A stretch of DNA of 43,225 bases from Candidatus Nanopelagicales bacterium (GCA_030830865.1 JAURME010000136.1:1-43225); one strand, 5' to 3'; numbered from the stretch's first letter, positions 1-8,489 are shown. Translations and numbers: made by a program. Notes: a model not told the origin generated them from the sequence alone.

Positions 1-1100
1 AGCTGACGCTGCCGGAGGACTTCACGGTGCACCCGCGCCTGCACCCGCAGCTGCAGCGTCGCGCCACGATGGTCTCCGAGGACGCCATCGACTGGGGCAT
101 GGCCGAGGCCATGGCCGTCGGTAGCCTCCTCATGGAGGGCCGCACTATCCGCCTCGCCGGGCAGGATGTGCGTCGCGGCACCTTCGGTCACCGCCACATG
201 GTGATCGTCGACAAGTCGAACGGCTGGCAGTACAAGCCGCTCAAGCAGTGCTACCGCGACGGCGGCAAGCTCTACGTCTACGACTCCCTGCTGAGCGAGT
301 TCGCGGCGATGGGTTTCGAGTACGGCTACTCCGTCGCCCGCCCCGATGCCCTCGTCATGTGGGAGGCCCAGTTCGGCGACTTCGCCGACGGCGCGCAGAC
401 CATCGTCGACGAGTTCATCTCCTCCGGTGAGCAGAAGTGGGGCCAGCGCTCGTCCCTGACCCTGCTGCTCCCCCATGGCTACGAGGGCCAAGGCCCTGAC
501 CACTCCTCGGCCCGACCGGAGAGGTTCCTGCAGCTGTGCGCGCAGGACAACATGGTGGTCGCGATGCCCAGCACCCCGGCGTCCTACTTCCACTTCTTGC
601 GCCTGCAGGCCAACGCCACCATCGTGCGACCGCTGGTGATCTTCACCCCGAAGTCGCTCCTCAGGGCGAAGAAGGCGGTGTCCAACAAGGCGGAGTTCAC
701 CTCCGGGCACTTCCACCCGCTCATCACCGATCCCGAGCATGTCGGCCCGCAGATCCGCAAGGTGCTCCTGTGCTCCGGCAAGGTCTACTACGACCTCGAC
801 GCCTACCGCGAGAAGCACGGCATCACCGATGTGGCCATCCTGCGGTTCGAGCGCCTCTACCCCCTGCCCTTCCGCACCCTGCCCCCGGCGCTGGAGAACT
901 ACCCCAACGCCGAGCTCGTCTGGGTCCAGGAGGAGCCGGCCAACCAGGGCGCGTGGTCGTTCATCGCGATGAACCTCCCGGAGATCATCGACCGTCCCAT
1001 CACCGGCGTGAGCCGACCCTCGTCGTCCTCCCCCGCCTGCGGCACCCACCAGCGCCACGAGGCCGAGCAGAAGGCCGTCGTCGAGCAGGCGTTCCGCTAG
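1..1100 (+). CDS. kgd: Multifunctional 2-oxoglutarate metabolism enzyme, C-terminal part (5' end outside window)
   Basis: C-terminal 365 residues of the E1 component of 2-oxoglutarate dehydrogenase / 2-oxoglutarate decarboxylase (TCA cycle, thiamine-diphosphate dependent, cytosolic). The reading frame is open from base 3 and the gene begins upstream. The end of the pyrimidine-binding domain is recognisable from LPHGYEGQGPDHSSAR and the following PASYFHFLR segment. The C-terminal OGDH domain follows (FTPKSLLRAKKAVS, then FTSGHFHPLI), and the tail ends in the family signature HQRHEAEQKAVVEQAF. In actinomycetes the E1 part is normally fused to an N-terminal E2-like acyltransferase domain; that part cannot be checked here. 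Followed after 36 bp by the DUF6104 gene. Confidence 0.96.
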   Translation, partial: LTLPEDFTVHPRLHPQLQRRATMVSEDAIDWGMAEAMAVGSLLMEGRTIRLAGQDVRRGTFGHRHMVIVDKSNGWQYKPLKQCYRDGGKLYVYDSLLSEFAAMGFEYGYSVARPDALVMWEAQFGDFADGAQTIVDEFISSGEQKWGQRSSLTLLLPHGYEGQGPDHSSARPERFLQLCAQDNMVVAMPSTPASYFHFLRLQANATIVRPLVIFTPKSLLRAKKAVSNKAEFTSGHFHPLITDPEHVGPQIRKVLLCSGKVYYDLDAYREKHGITDVAILRFERLYPLPFRTLPPALENYPNAELVWVQEEPANQGAWSFIAMNLPEIIDRPITGVSRPSSSSPACGTHQRHEAEQKAVVEQAFR

Positions 1101-1136
1101 AGATCAGCGACAGCGCAGACGGCACGAGGAGCACCC

Positions 1137-1313
1137 ATGTACTTCACCGACCGAGGCATCGAGGAGCTCGAGAACCGGCGTGGCGAGGAGGAGGTCACCC
1201 TCGCCTGGCTGGCTGATCAGATGCGCACCTTCGTCGACCTCAACCCCGACTTCGAGGTTCCCGTCGAGCGCCTGGCCACCTGGCTGGCCCGCCTCGACGA
1301 CGAGGACGACTGA
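1137..1313 (+). CDS. DUF6104 small protein
   Basis: 58-residue acidic protein starting MYFTDRGIEELENRRGEE and ending LARLDDEDD. This matches my memory of the DUF6104 family, an actinobacterial small protein usually encoded directly after kgd. It has no signal peptide or membrane segment and its function is unknown. The ATG is preceded by a GAGGAG ribosome binding site 6-7 nt upstream, which fixes the start. It lies 36 bp after the kgd stop and is probably co-transcribed with it. The family call rests on sequence pattern and position. Confidence 0.85.
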   Translation: MYFTDRGIEELENRRGEEEVTLAWLADQMRTFVDLNPDFEVPVERLATWLARLDDEDD

Positions 1314-1318
1314 CGGGT

Positions 1319-2956
1319 TCACCCGAAGGTGCGCTCGCCGGCCTTCCAGGTGCCGAGCAGCTCGATCTCGCCGATCGACATGGGATCCACCGCCCGCGGA
1401 TCCTCCGCGAGCAGCACGAGGTCAGCCCGCGCACCCGGGCGCAGCTCCCCAGCATCCGGCCGACCGGCCTGGAAGGCGATGCCGCGCGTATATGCCTCCA
1501 GTGCCTCGTCGACCGTGATGCGCTCCTCAGGCATCCAGGGCGTGGACGCCCGATCGGTCTGCCGCGTCACGGCAACCTGCAGGCACTCCAGCGGCTTGTA
1601 GGTCGTCACCGGCCAGTCGCTTCCGAAGGACACTCGGGCGCCGGAGCGCACCATCGTGCCGATGCGGTACTGCTCGTTGAGCCGCTCCTCCCCCAGCCGC
1701 TTGGCGTTCAGCTCCCGCTGCCAGTTGTCCAGGTGTGCCCAGTAGGGCTCGAAGTTGGCGACGACGCCCAGTTCGCTGAAGCGGGGCACGTCGGCCGGAT
1801 CGACCAATTGCAGGTGCGCCATGGTCCACCGCCGGTCGCGCGGCGGATTCGTCGCGGCGACCTTCTCCATCGCGTCGAGGGTCTGGCGCACCCCCGCATC
1901 GCCGATGGCGTGCACGTGGATGGTGAAGCCCAGAGCATCGGCCGCGATCATCGCCTCCGCCATCTCCTCGGGCGCCCAGTTGGGGATGCCGCTGGAGTTC
2001 GGGCAGTCGCAGTACGGCGAGAGCAGTGCCCCGGTGCCCGACTCGATGATGCCGTCGGCGAAGAACTTGACCGTATGCGCCCGCAGCCCGGGGATCCCGG
2101 CGTCATCGAACAGTTGCCGCGCCTCGGGGTAGGTCGGGAGGGCCTCGCGCCACGATTTCGGATCCAGCCACAGTGCCAGTTCCGCGTCGACGTGGAGCGC
2201 TCCCTGACGATGTGCCTCGATCCACAGCGGCAGGTAGGCCGGGGTCTGCAGTGCGTCCTGGATCCACGTGATGCCCGACGCCGCGAGGTCATGGGTCGCC
2301 GACTCCATCGCTGCCGTCGCCTGCTCCGGCGTCGGATCAGGCAGCAGGTTCATGACCGCCATGAAGGCCCCTGGCTCGCGCAGCGTCCCGATCGGGTTGC
2401 CGTCAGCATCCAGAACGATCTCGCCGTCATCCGGCTGCGCGACGCCCTTCACGATGCCGGCCCGGCGCATCGCCTCGGAGTTCACCCAGACGGTGTGACC
2501 GTCCGAGCCGTGCACGTAGACGGGACGATCAGGGATCGCGGCGTCCAGCCATGCTGCCTCGAACACCCCGTCCGGTGCGAGCGTGATGTCCAGACCCTCA
2601 CCCCGCACCCATTCAGCGTCCGGGTTCTCGTCCGCCCATGCCCTGGCGATAGCGACAGCCTCGTCGACCGACGTGGCATCGCCGACCGGAGCGAAAACAT
2701 GCGCAAGGCCGCCGAGAATCGGATGAATGTGACCGTCTCCGAAGGCCGGGCACAGGAACTGCCCCGTCGCGTCGATGACCTCGTCCGCCTGTGCCACTCG
2801 GGCTGCGGCGCCCATGGCCACGATCCGACCGTCGCGCACGAGTACGGCGTCCGTCTCGGCGATTCGGCCGTCGGGCAACCGTCGACCCGTCCAGACCGTC
2901 ATCCCCTCGATGCGAAGGGACCTCATCGTCGAACGATCGTGTGCCATGACCCCCAT
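1319..2956 (-). CDS. Amidohydrolase family 3 protein (YtcJ-like)
   Basis: Metal-dependent hydrolase of about 545 residues from the amidohydrolase superfamily. The first metal-ligand motif is GDGHIH (H76, H78), followed by a long TIM-barrel region and the family signature FGSDWPV near the C-terminus, with the usual composite beta-sandwich built from both ends. The substrate is not predictable; relatives are annotated as predicted amidohydrolases. Start choice: ATG at 2956 has AGGA 5 nt upstream; ATG at 2947 is an alternative. The frame is open further upstream, but that part lies inside the response-regulator gene and is not protein-like. It is the last gene of the minus-strand operon with the two-component system, 7 nt after the regulator stop. 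No signal peptide. Confidence 0.88.
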   Translation of the reverse strand: MGVMAHDRSTMRSLRIEGMTVWTGRRLPDGRIAETDAVLVRDGRIVAMGAAARVAQADEVIDATGQFLCPAFGDGHIHPILGGLAHVFAPVGDATSVDEAVAIARAWADENPDAEWVRGEGLDITLAPDGVFEAAWLDAAIPDRPVYVHGSDGHTVWVNSEAMRRAGIVKGVAQPDDGEIVLDADGNPIGTLREPGAFMAVMNLLPDPTPEQATAAMESATHDLAASGITWIQDALQTPAYLPLWIEAHRQGALHVDAELALWLDPKSWREALPTYPEARQLFDDAGIPGLRAHTVKFFADGIIESGTGALLSPYCDCPNSSGIPNWAPEEMAEAMIAADALGFTIHVHAIGDAGVRQTLDAMEKVAATNPPRDRRWTMAHLQLVDPADVPRFSELGVVANFEPYWAHLDNWQRELNAKRLGEERLNEQYRIGTMVRSGARVSFGSDWPVTTYKPLECLQVAVTRQTDRASTPWMPEERITVDEALEAYTRGIAFQAGRPDAGELRPGARADLVLLAEDPRAVDPMSIGEIELLGTWKAGERTFG

Positions 2957-2963
2957 TGTGGTC

Positions 2964-3599
2964 CTAGGGAAGCCCGAAGACCTGCGTGTAGAGCTTGACC
3001 GCCTCCACACGGGGTGACTTCCGTGGATCGTCGTTGACTCCCAACCGGGAGAAGATGCGATGAGACATCGCCTCGATGGATCGCTGGGTCGAGTTGCGCT
3101 GGTTCGCGATCTCGGCATTGGTCCACCCCGCAGCCATGAGTCGCAGGACCTCGATCTGCACAGGAGTCAGGTCCTTGAGGGGTGACTCACTCCCCGACGA
3201 CTTCATCACAGGAATCGCGTGCTCGGTCAGGACGGACTCCAGCGCCGCGAGGAGGATCTCCGGGGTGTCGAGATCGGACTTGCTCACGAGGGCGAACGGC
3301 TCCGGCAGGCCGCCGCTGACACCTGCCGCCGCAGCCGACGGGTAGTTGCTCACGGCCAGCACGGCGAGGCCAGGAGACCGCGACGACAGCGAGTGCGCCA
3401 GATCCATGCCCGTCGGGCCTGGCCCAAGGTGGATGTCGACGACGAGTGCATCCGGATCGAAGTCCCCGAAGGCGCGCGTGGCCTCGACCACGCCGGGGAG
3501 CGCGAGGACCTCGAAGCCGCTCCTGCCGATCGCGTGGCTCATGAGGCCGCGCACGAAGTCGTCATCCTCGACGATCATCACGCGTCGCGCGTTGCCCAT
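2964..3599 (-). CDS. Two-component response regulator, NarL/LuxR type
   Basis: About 211 residues. The N-terminal receiver domain has the acidic cluster VEDDD, a phospho-acceptor Asp in DALVVDIHL and the conserved Lys in LVSKSD. The C-terminal GerE-type helix-turn-helix is LTPVQIEVLRLMAAGWTNAEIANQ followed by a recognition helix around RSIEAMSHRIFSRLGV. It should be phosphorylated by the kinase encoded immediately upstream and bind DNA as a dimer. ATG at 3599 gives MGNARRVMIVEDD; an in-frame TTG at 3611 is an alternative, with neither having an ideal ribosome binding site. Between the kinase stop and this start lies an 18-nt motif (3639-3656) that recurs before two secreted-protein genes, so autoregulation is possible. 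The operon continues into the amidohydrolase. Confidence 0.93.
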   Translation of the reverse strand: MGNARRVMIVEDDDFVRGLMSHAIGRSGFEVLALPGVVEATRAFGDFDPDALVVDIHLGPGPTGMDLAHSLSSRSPGLAVLAVSNYPSAAAAGVSGGLPEPFALVSKSDLDTPEILLAALESVLTEHAIPVMKSSGSESPLKDLTPVQIEVLRLMAAGWTNAEIANQRNSTQRSIEAMSHRIFSRLGVNDDPRKSPRVEAVKLYTQVFGLP

Positions 3600-3638
3600 G
3601 CCCTCATCCAACCGCTCGGCTCGCCCTCAGAGGTCTGA

Positions 3639-3656
3639 TGTTCGGGGTTCTCACGC
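3639..3656 (-). promoter_or_regulatory. Shared 18-nt motif, copy 1
   Basis: Minus-strand GCGTGAGAACCCCGAACA overlaps the kinase stop codon and lies about 40 nt before the response-regulator start. The same motif with one difference occurs at 9450-9467 and 10358-10375 upstream of two secreted-protein genes. Here no good -10 lies at the spacing seen in the other two copies, so its activity at this site is less certain. Confidence 0.4.
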
Positions 3657-5204
3657 GCCAGCCGGCACCCCGGTCTGCTCTCGCACCAGGATCACACCGT
3701 CGAACCGATGGCCGACGGAGAGTGGGGTCAGCGTCCAGCGCAGGCACACGGCGTCCATGGTGATAGTTCCCATCCCCGGGGCGCCGTGCCCTGGTGAGGC
3801 TGATCCATCCGCGCGCTGGCCGTCGTCCGTGACCGATACGGCGATGGTGTCCCCGACCTGCACCCTGACGGTGATGTCGACGCGGGTGGCGTGACCGTGG
3901 CGCACGGCATTCGTGATGGCCTCCCCGGTTGCCGCCACCAAGGCCGCTCCCGCCACCGGGTCACGGCCCAAGAGGTCGTCTGCCCGCTCGTCCCACTCGA
4001 CCTCGAGGTCGAGGGAGAATCCCCACATCTCGATCAGTCGCTCCCACGCCAGCTTCCAGTCGTCGCTGCTCAGCCCGGAGTCGAGCACCTGATGCAGATC
4101 TCCTCTCAGGGCGGCAAGCTCCCGAGCCTCCTCGTCCGGGTCCATGCCTCGGATGTGCAGGGCGCTGGCGAGGATCCGGCCCTGGACCTCTCCATGCATG
4201 GTGTTCGCCAGTCTGCGCCGGGTGACCCATGCGGCCTGCCGCACGAGTGCCGAGGCGCGATCGGCGGCGTCGAAGGCCTGCGCCAGCTCAGAGCGGGTGT
4301 GCCGCGCCCGGGCATTCGCGAGCAGCACGATGATGGCCAGGATCACCGAGTACGCCACCGGAACGGCGGCCCACAGCAGACCCGCCCCTAGGTACCAGGA
4401 GGTCAGCGCGGCCACGGCCGAGGCACCGATCAATCCGGCGGCCAGCCCTGCGTCACTGGGTTCCACGTCGGCAAGCCGGTCCGGCTGTGACCACAGCGGG
4501 GCAGGTCTGGGCACCCGCATCGCCGCCACCTGACCGACCAGCTCCTCCTCGCGCACCTGCGCATCACGCAGCTCATGGCTGAGCGGTCGCACGGCATCAT
4601 CGACAAGCGCCCGCAGGTGGGCCGAGACGTCCTCGGGGTTTCCGCCGTCACCGTGCGTGGCGACGAGGCGGTCGGTCACCATGCGGCGTACGTCCTCCAG
4701 CAGGCGCTGTCGGTCCACCTCGACGAGACGGGTGGACTCGAGGGCAAGGGCCTTCTCGCGCGCGAGTTCGATGAGGATGCCCTCACGGTCCCGTGCGTCC
4801 TCCTCCAGGGAGGAACTGAGCCGAGCGCCAGCCGCCAGCCACACGGCGAGGAAGACGGACAGGACGACGAAGGCCGGATCGACCCGGTCCGGATCGGGCA
4901 CGCCCCCCAGATGGGCGATGACGAGCGCCCCGGTGATCGTGAACGGGCCCGCAAGGAGCAGCACGATGGTGGTGACCCAGCGACGCACCGACGCGGACCG
5001 CGCTCGAAGCCTCGGGCGGATCACCTGCGCCACGATGACGACGACAAGGAATGCCGACGCCGAGAAGAAGAACCACGCGAGCGATGACACCGCTGGACTC
5101 TGGGTTGAGAGCAGCGCAGCTGCGAAGAGGACGAGCGGCACCGCCACCCCGAAGGTGCGCAGGGACAGTCCGCCCGGTAGGCCGGCTCGCCACCACCTAT
5201 CCAC
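3651..5204 (-). CDS. Membrane sensor histidine kinase
   Basis: 517 residues. About four membrane helices (residues 17-35, 41-61, 75-98, 110-126) are followed by a charged coiled segment (about 130-230), a second hydrophobic pair (254-270, 274-296) and the kinase core. The likely phospho-acceptor is H337 in LANTMHGEVQGRI. The ATPase domain has an N-box (GEAITNAVRHG, about 427-437), G1 (VTDDGQ) and a Gly-rich G2 (GHGAPGMGT). The GTG start at 5204 overlaps the upstream stop by 8 nt and is supported by a strong GGAGGTGA Shine-Dalgarno 6 nt away. It has no large extracellular sensor of its own; the adjacent 7TM-PAS protein may supply the input. The cognate regulator is encoded next. Confidence 0.9.
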   Translation of the reverse strand: MDRWWRAGLPGGLSLRTFGVAVPLVLFAAALLSTQSPAVSSLAWFFFSASAFLVVVIVAQVIRPRLRARSASVRRWVTTIVLLLAGPFTITGALVIAHLGGVPDPDRVDPAFVVLSVFLAVWLAAGARLSSSLEEDARDREGILIELAREKALALESTRLVEVDRQRLLEDVRRMVTDRLVATHGDGGNPEDVSAHLRALVDDAVRPLSHELRDAQVREEELVGQVAAMRVPRPAPLWSQPDRLADVEPSDAGLAAGLIGASAVAALTSWYLGAGLLWAAVPVAYSVILAIIVLLANARARHTRSELAQAFDAADRASALVRQAAWVTRRRLANTMHGEVQGRILASALHIRGMDPDEEARELAALRGDLHQVLDSGLSSDDWKLAWERLIEMWGFSLDLEVEWDERADDLLGRDPVAGAALVAATGEAITNAVRHGHATRVDITVRVQVGDTIAVSVTDDGQRADGSASPGHGAPGMGTITMDAVCLRWTLTPLSVGHRFDGVILVREQTGVPAGA

Positions 5205-6228
5205 CGGCCGTCACCTCCACGGGCTCGGGTCGGATCACGATGAGGCGCCTGGCACCCCGGACACCGGACATCGCCAGCGGGCTGGACTCGAACCTCAGAC
5301 GTGCCTCGCGGCCTGCACTGAGGATCGTGAGATCGTCGACCTCAGCACCGCGCAAAGCGGCGACGATGTCCAGGCGATCGGACCACACGTCCTCGACTTC
5401 CAGTCCCATCGCCGGTGAGCGCCCCGGCCCGAGCAGGCGGACGGCCGAGGCGTTCATCGCCGCCACGCGACCCCTGTCGTCGACCACCACCACGCCCGTC
5501 TCGGATGCGAGGTAGGACTCCTCCTGCGTCATGGGTCGCAGATCGAAGGATCGGAAGTTGGCCAGGGCGAATGCCGCGAACGTGACGGGAACGAGGCTGA
5601 GAATGGCCGGGCCGATGGCCAGGATCCTGATGTTGAAGAACGACATGGAGTTCATCAGCCAGGGCAGCAGGATGGTGACGAGCACCAGGGCCACCTGCGC
5701 CCGGTGAAGTCGCGTGGACCGCAGGGCGCTGACCACGGTGATCCAGACCGAGACGGTGTTGATGCCGTAGGTCCAGACGAAGAAGGCGATGTACAACGGA
5801 CTGCTGCGTGGGAACGCGAACGTGACAGGGTCGAAACCGCCCCCGAAGAACACGTCCATCGCCCATGGACCGAACACCACCACCGCCAGGGACGCGGGAA
5901 CGATCACGAGGACGGCGATGATCCACGGGCGCATCCACCGGTCACGGCCAGTAACCCACGAGATGAACATCAGCAGGGCCACCGGGGCGACGAGCCAGCC
6001 GACATAGGTGAGCCGGATCGCGAGCACCTGCTGGTCGAACGTGAGGGCACTGGAAAGACTGAACGCGTAGGCCAGGAGGATCTCCGCAACCGCGAGCAGG
6101 ACGATCGTGAGGATCCCTCCGTGCCGGGCGGTCGCGCGCTGCCGCCAGGTGAATACCGCGAGCAGCAGGGTGACCATGCTGGCGGCGAAGAGGAATCCGA
6201 ACGCCTCGGGGTTCGCGTGACTCGACAT
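5197..6228 (-). CDS. 7TM sensor protein with PAS domain, no kinase core
   Basis: 343 residues. The first 230 or so form seven hydrophobic helices resembling the histidine kinase N-terminal 7TM domain. They are followed by a PAS-like domain (about 245-335) that starts SETGVVVVDDRGRVAAMNASA and ends near RRLIVIRPEP. There is no DHp or ATPase domain, so the protein cannot be a kinase by itself. It is translated just before, and overlaps, a separate histidine kinase, which suggests a sensor split over two polypeptides. ATG at 6228 has GAGGTAGG about 8 nt upstream and lies 9 nt after the oxidoreductase stop. Its ligand is unknown. Confidence 0.82.
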   Translation of the reverse strand: MSSHANPEAFGFLFAASMVTLLLAVFTWRQRATARHGGILTIVLLAVAEILLAYAFSLSSALTFDQQVLAIRLTYVGWLVAPVALLMFISWVTGRDRWMRPWIIAVLVIVPASLAVVVFGPWAMDVFFGGGFDPVTFAFPRSSPLYIAFFVWTYGINTVSVWITVVSALRSTRLHRAQVALVLVTILLPWLMNSMSFFNIRILAIGPAILSLVPVTFAAFALANFRSFDLRPMTQEESYLASETGVVVVDDRGRVAAMNASAVRLLGPGRSPAMGLEVEDVWSDRLDIVAALRGAEVDDLTILSAGREARLRFESSPLAMSGVRGARRLIVIRPEPVEVTAGG

Positions 6229-6237
6229 GTCCGACGC

Positions 6238-7206
6238 CTACCTCGTCAGGACGAGCTTGCCCCGCACGTCTCCCGCATTCATGACCGCGAAGGCCTCCGC
6301 CGCGTTCTCCATCGGCAGCACGCGGTCGACGACCGGCCGCACACCCGTGCGGACGAGCAGGTCGAGCATGTCCCGGAACTCGCCGATCGTCCCCATCGTC
6401 GAGCCGACGACGTTCAACTGCAGGAAGAACAGCCGGTTGAGGTCTGCCGGCGGGTTGGGGCCGGACGTCGCCCCCGAGATGACGATCGTGCCGCCGGGGC
6501 GAAGGGAACGCATCGAGTGCGACCACGTGGCCTCGCCGACGGTCTCCATCACCGCGTCGACCTTGTCGGGAAGGCGCGCCCCGGACTCGAAGGCACCGTC
6601 GGCGCCGATCTCCAGCGCCCAGGCGAGCTTGTCGTCATCGCGCGACGTAACCCACACCTGCCGGCCCATCGCCTTGCCCAGCACGATCAGCGCTGTCGAG
6701 ACGCCCCCACCTGCGCCCTGGACGAGGATCGTGTCGCCCTCCCGAGTGCCCGACTTCGTGGCGATCATCCGGTACGCCGTCAGGTAGGCCGTCGGGAGGC
6801 AGGCGGCCTCCTCGAACGTGAGCCCAGCCGGCTTGTCGATCAGGTTGTGAGCCGGCACGCGCACATGCTCGGCGAGGGCTCCCGGATAGCGCTCGCTCAG
6901 GAGGCTGCGGCGGGGGTCGAGGGTCTCGTCACCCTCGGTCGCCTCAGCATCTCCGATCACCGCGTGGACGATGACCTCGCGGCCAGCGTCCGTGATCCCG
7001 GCGGCATCCGTGCCGAGGATCATCGGAACCTGCTCGGCCTTGAGTGCCTGTCCCTTCAGGGCCCAGAGGTCATGGTGGTTTAGGCTCCCGGCCTTCACCC
7101 GCACTGTCACCCAGTCGTCGGGGGTCGCCGGCTCGGGGAGGTCCCCGACGCCGAGCACGGAGAGGGGATCGTCACGGTCGATGCCGGCGGCGTAGATGGC
7201 GAACAT
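6238..7206 (-). CDS. Zinc-independent MDR family oxidoreductase (quinone-reductase/alcohol-dehydrogenase like)
   Basis: 322-residue medium-chain dehydrogenase/reductase. The GroES-like N-terminal half includes GSLNHHDLWALKG and LGTDAAG. The Rossmann half carries VQGAGGGVSTALIVLGKAMG for NAD(P)H binding, then PGGTIVISGAT and a C-terminal VRGKLVLTR. The Cys cluster of structural-zinc alcohol dehydrogenases is missing, which fits the quinone oxidoreductase side of the family. The substrate is unknown. It is the first gene of the operon that continues into the 7TM-PAS sensor, kinase, regulator and amidohydrolase. A TAGGGT hexamer 7 nt before the ATG suggests a leaderless transcript. Confidence 0.9.
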   Translation of the reverse strand: MFAIYAAGIDRDDPLSVLGVGDLPEPATPDDWVTVRVKAGSLNHHDLWALKGQALKAEQVPMILGTDAAGITDAGREVIVHAVIGDAEATEGDETLDPRRSLLSERYPGALAEHVRVPAHNLIDKPAGLTFEEAACLPTAYLTAYRMIATKSGTREGDTILVQGAGGGVSTALIVLGKAMGRQVWVTSRDDDKLAWALEIGADGAFESGARLPDKVDAVMETVGEATWSHSMRSLRPGGTIVISGATSGPNPPADLNRLFFLQLNVVGSTMGTIGEFRDMLDLLVRTGVRPVVDRVLPMENAAEAFAVMNAGDVRGKLVLTR

Positions 7207-7213
7207 GCCACTG

Positions 7214-7219
7214 ACCCTA
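7214..7219 (-). promoter_or_regulatory. -10 element (leaderless) for the MDR/two-component operon
   Basis: TAGGGT on the minus strand, separated from the ATG at 7206 by 7 nt, with no Shine-Dalgarno between. Transcription would begin at or beside the start codon. Confidence 0.6.
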
Positions 7220-7636
7220 ATCCCGATGGGCGTAGGGGAACACTGCTTCGCTGGGTCCCTGTGCCCGCAACCGGAGCAGCTGCCCCTCGGCCTCCGCGAG
7301 GGTGGGCACGTGGCCGGCCGGGACCTCCCAGCAGACGGTCATGGGCTCGCCAGGACGCTCGAACCACTGCCCTCGGTCCTGCAGCAGCGTCCGGTGCTGC
7401 GCGAAGCCGAGCACGAAGGCGCGCAGGGAGGGCAGATCGCGCCAGACGCTCAGGTTCACCAGAAGGTCATCACGATCGAGGATCCGGAAGCTCGTCGAAC
7501 CCGGTCCGTCGTCCGCCAGTCGCCAGACGAAGCCGTCGGCGGCGTTGACCTCGGCGATCTGGTCCACGAACGATGCCATCCGCGGATCATCGAGCGGATA
7601 TCTCATCGGGGCGAGGTTCAGTTGGGCCAACGGCAT
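7217..7636 (-). CDS. DUF3291 family protein
   Basis: 139 residues matching the DUF3291 pattern: MPLAQLNLAPMRYPLDDPRM at the start, LLVNLSVWRDLPSLRAFV in the middle and an HRTLLQDRGQWF segment. The family resembles small dimeric alpha-beta barrel (monooxygenase-like) proteins; no activity is established. It is cytosolic with no signal peptide. It begins 4 nt after the sodX stop with no clear ribosome binding site, which suggests translational coupling to sodX. The frame ends just before the promoter of the oxidoreductase operon. Confidence 0.85.
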   Translation of the reverse strand: MPLAQLNLAPMRYPLDDPRMASFVDQIAEVNAADGFVWRLADDGPGSTSFRILDRDDLLVNLSVWRDLPSLRAFVLGFAQHRTLLQDRGQWFERPGEPMTVCWEVPAGHVPTLAEAEGQLLRLRAQGPSEAVFPYAHRD

Positions 7637-7640
7637 GGCG

Positions 7641-7949
7641 TCACGCCATCACAGGAGGCAGCGGCCGATAGCGGAACAGCAGGCGACCCTCGATCAGATC
7701 GTCCGGCACAGATCCGAACTGCCGGCTGTCGTCGCTCACATCGGGGTTGTCCCCGAGGACCCACCAGCCCTCGGGTGTCCGGTGGTCCAGGCGCTTCACG
7801 ACGGTCAGGTGGGGCCGTTCGGGATGACGCATCGTGACGACGTGGCCGGGGCTCAACGACCGCGTCCGCCGGACCACCCACCACTCCCCACTCCGCACGG
7901 ACGGCTCCATGGACGGCCCGACGATGCGGATGGTCGTGAGGGACAGCAC
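7641..7949 (-). CDS. sodX: Nickel-type superoxide dismutase maturation protease
   Basis: Small S26 (signal-peptidase-like) serine protease that removes the N-terminal propeptide of NiSOD so that His1 can bind nickel. The nucleophile lies in IVGPSMEP and the general-base lysine in VVKRLDH; the downstream GDNPDVSDDSRQFG box is typical of the family. It is divergently adjacent to sodN, as in many actinomycetes. Start choice: the frame is open to a GTG at 8015, but that would reach across the sodN promoter. GTG at 7949 (102 residues) leaves room for divergent promoters and begins just before the catalytic region. The true start is therefore uncertain; the function is not. Confidence 0.88.
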   Translation of the reverse strand: MLSLTTIRIVGPSMEPSVRSGEWWVVRRTRSLSPGHVVTMRHPERPHLTVVKRLDHRTPEGWWVLGDNPDVSDDSRQFGSVPDDLIEGRLLFRYRPLPPVMA

Positions 7950-7988
7950 ACCCCCATCCTGCAGGGTGCTGAGTCCCCCACGGAGCGC

Positions 7989-7994
7989 TAGGGT
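7989..7994 (+). promoter_or_regulatory. Probable -10 element of sodN
   Basis: TAGGGT lies 38 nt before the sodN ATG. The resulting leader carries an AAGGAG Shine-Dalgarno immediately before the start. No convincing -35 was found. NiSOD genes are commonly nickel/Nur controlled in actinomycetes, but no Nur box could be identified by eye. Confidence 0.45.
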
Positions 7995-8032
7995 CAGGGG
8001 AGGCGACCAGCCCACGATCTCGAAGGAGACCC

Positions 8033-8443
8033 ATGCTCAACCGCATCTTCCGGGCGCTCGAGCCCCGCACCACCGTCTACGCGCACTGCGACCTCCCCTG
8101 CGGCGTCTACGACCCCGCTCAGGCCCGCCTCGAGGCCGAGTCGGTCAAGGCGTGCATGGAGAAGCACAACGCTTCCGATGACCACGACTTCAAGGCGCGC
8201 GCCATCACGATCAAGGAGCAGCGCTCCCACATGGTCAAGGAGCACCTGTGGGTGCTGTGGACCGACTACTTCAAGCCCCCGCACTTCGAGAAGTACCCGC
8301 AGCTCAATGACCTGTTCAACCAGGCCACCAAGCTGGCCGGTGCCGGCGGCACCAAGGGCACCTGCGATGTCGCGGTGGCCGACGAGCTGCTCGGCAAGAT
8401 CGACGAGATCGCGGCCATCTTCTGGGAGACCAAGAAGGCCTAG
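8033..8443 (+). CDS. sodN: Nickel superoxide dismutase
   Basis: 136 residues; dismutates superoxide to oxygen and hydrogen peroxide. A 17-residue propeptide precedes the Ni-hook HCDLPCGVY, in which His18, Cys19 and Cys23 become His1, Cys2 and Cys6 after SodX cleavage. The rest is the usual four-helix protein (HMVKEHLWVLWTDYFKP in the centre, IDEIAAIFWETKKA at the end). The ATG has AAGGAG directly upstream. SodX is encoded divergently. A degenerate second copy of this gene lies about 2 kb away at 10470-10637. Length and all metal ligands are intact here. Confidence 0.98.
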   Translation: MLNRIFRALEPRTTVYAHCDLPCGVYDPAQARLEAESVKACMEKHNASDDHDFKARAITIKEQRSHMVKEHLWVLWTDYFKPPHFEKYPQLNDLFNQATKLAGAGGTKGTCDVAVADELLGKIDEIAAIFWETKKA

Positions 8444-8449
8444 CCCCAA

Positions 8450-8474
8450 TCAGAGCCACCTGAACAAGCTCTGA
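8450..8474 (+). terminator. Small inverted repeat after sodN
   Basis: TCAGAGC and GCTCTGA, a perfect 7-bp inverted repeat with an 11-nt loop, 7 nt after the sodN stop. No T-run follows, so it is only a weak terminator candidate. Confidence 0.3.
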
Positions 8475-8489
8475 ACAGACACGACGGCA

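Noticed and set aside
1733-2998. Long open frame antisense to the amidohydrolase
   Set aside because: Shadow of a real gene with no start context or recognisable protein.
7950-8015. N-terminal extension of sodX to the GTG at 8015
   Set aside because: It would cover the sodN -10 region and leave 17 bp between divergent starts; the catalytic Ser motif starts well after 7949.
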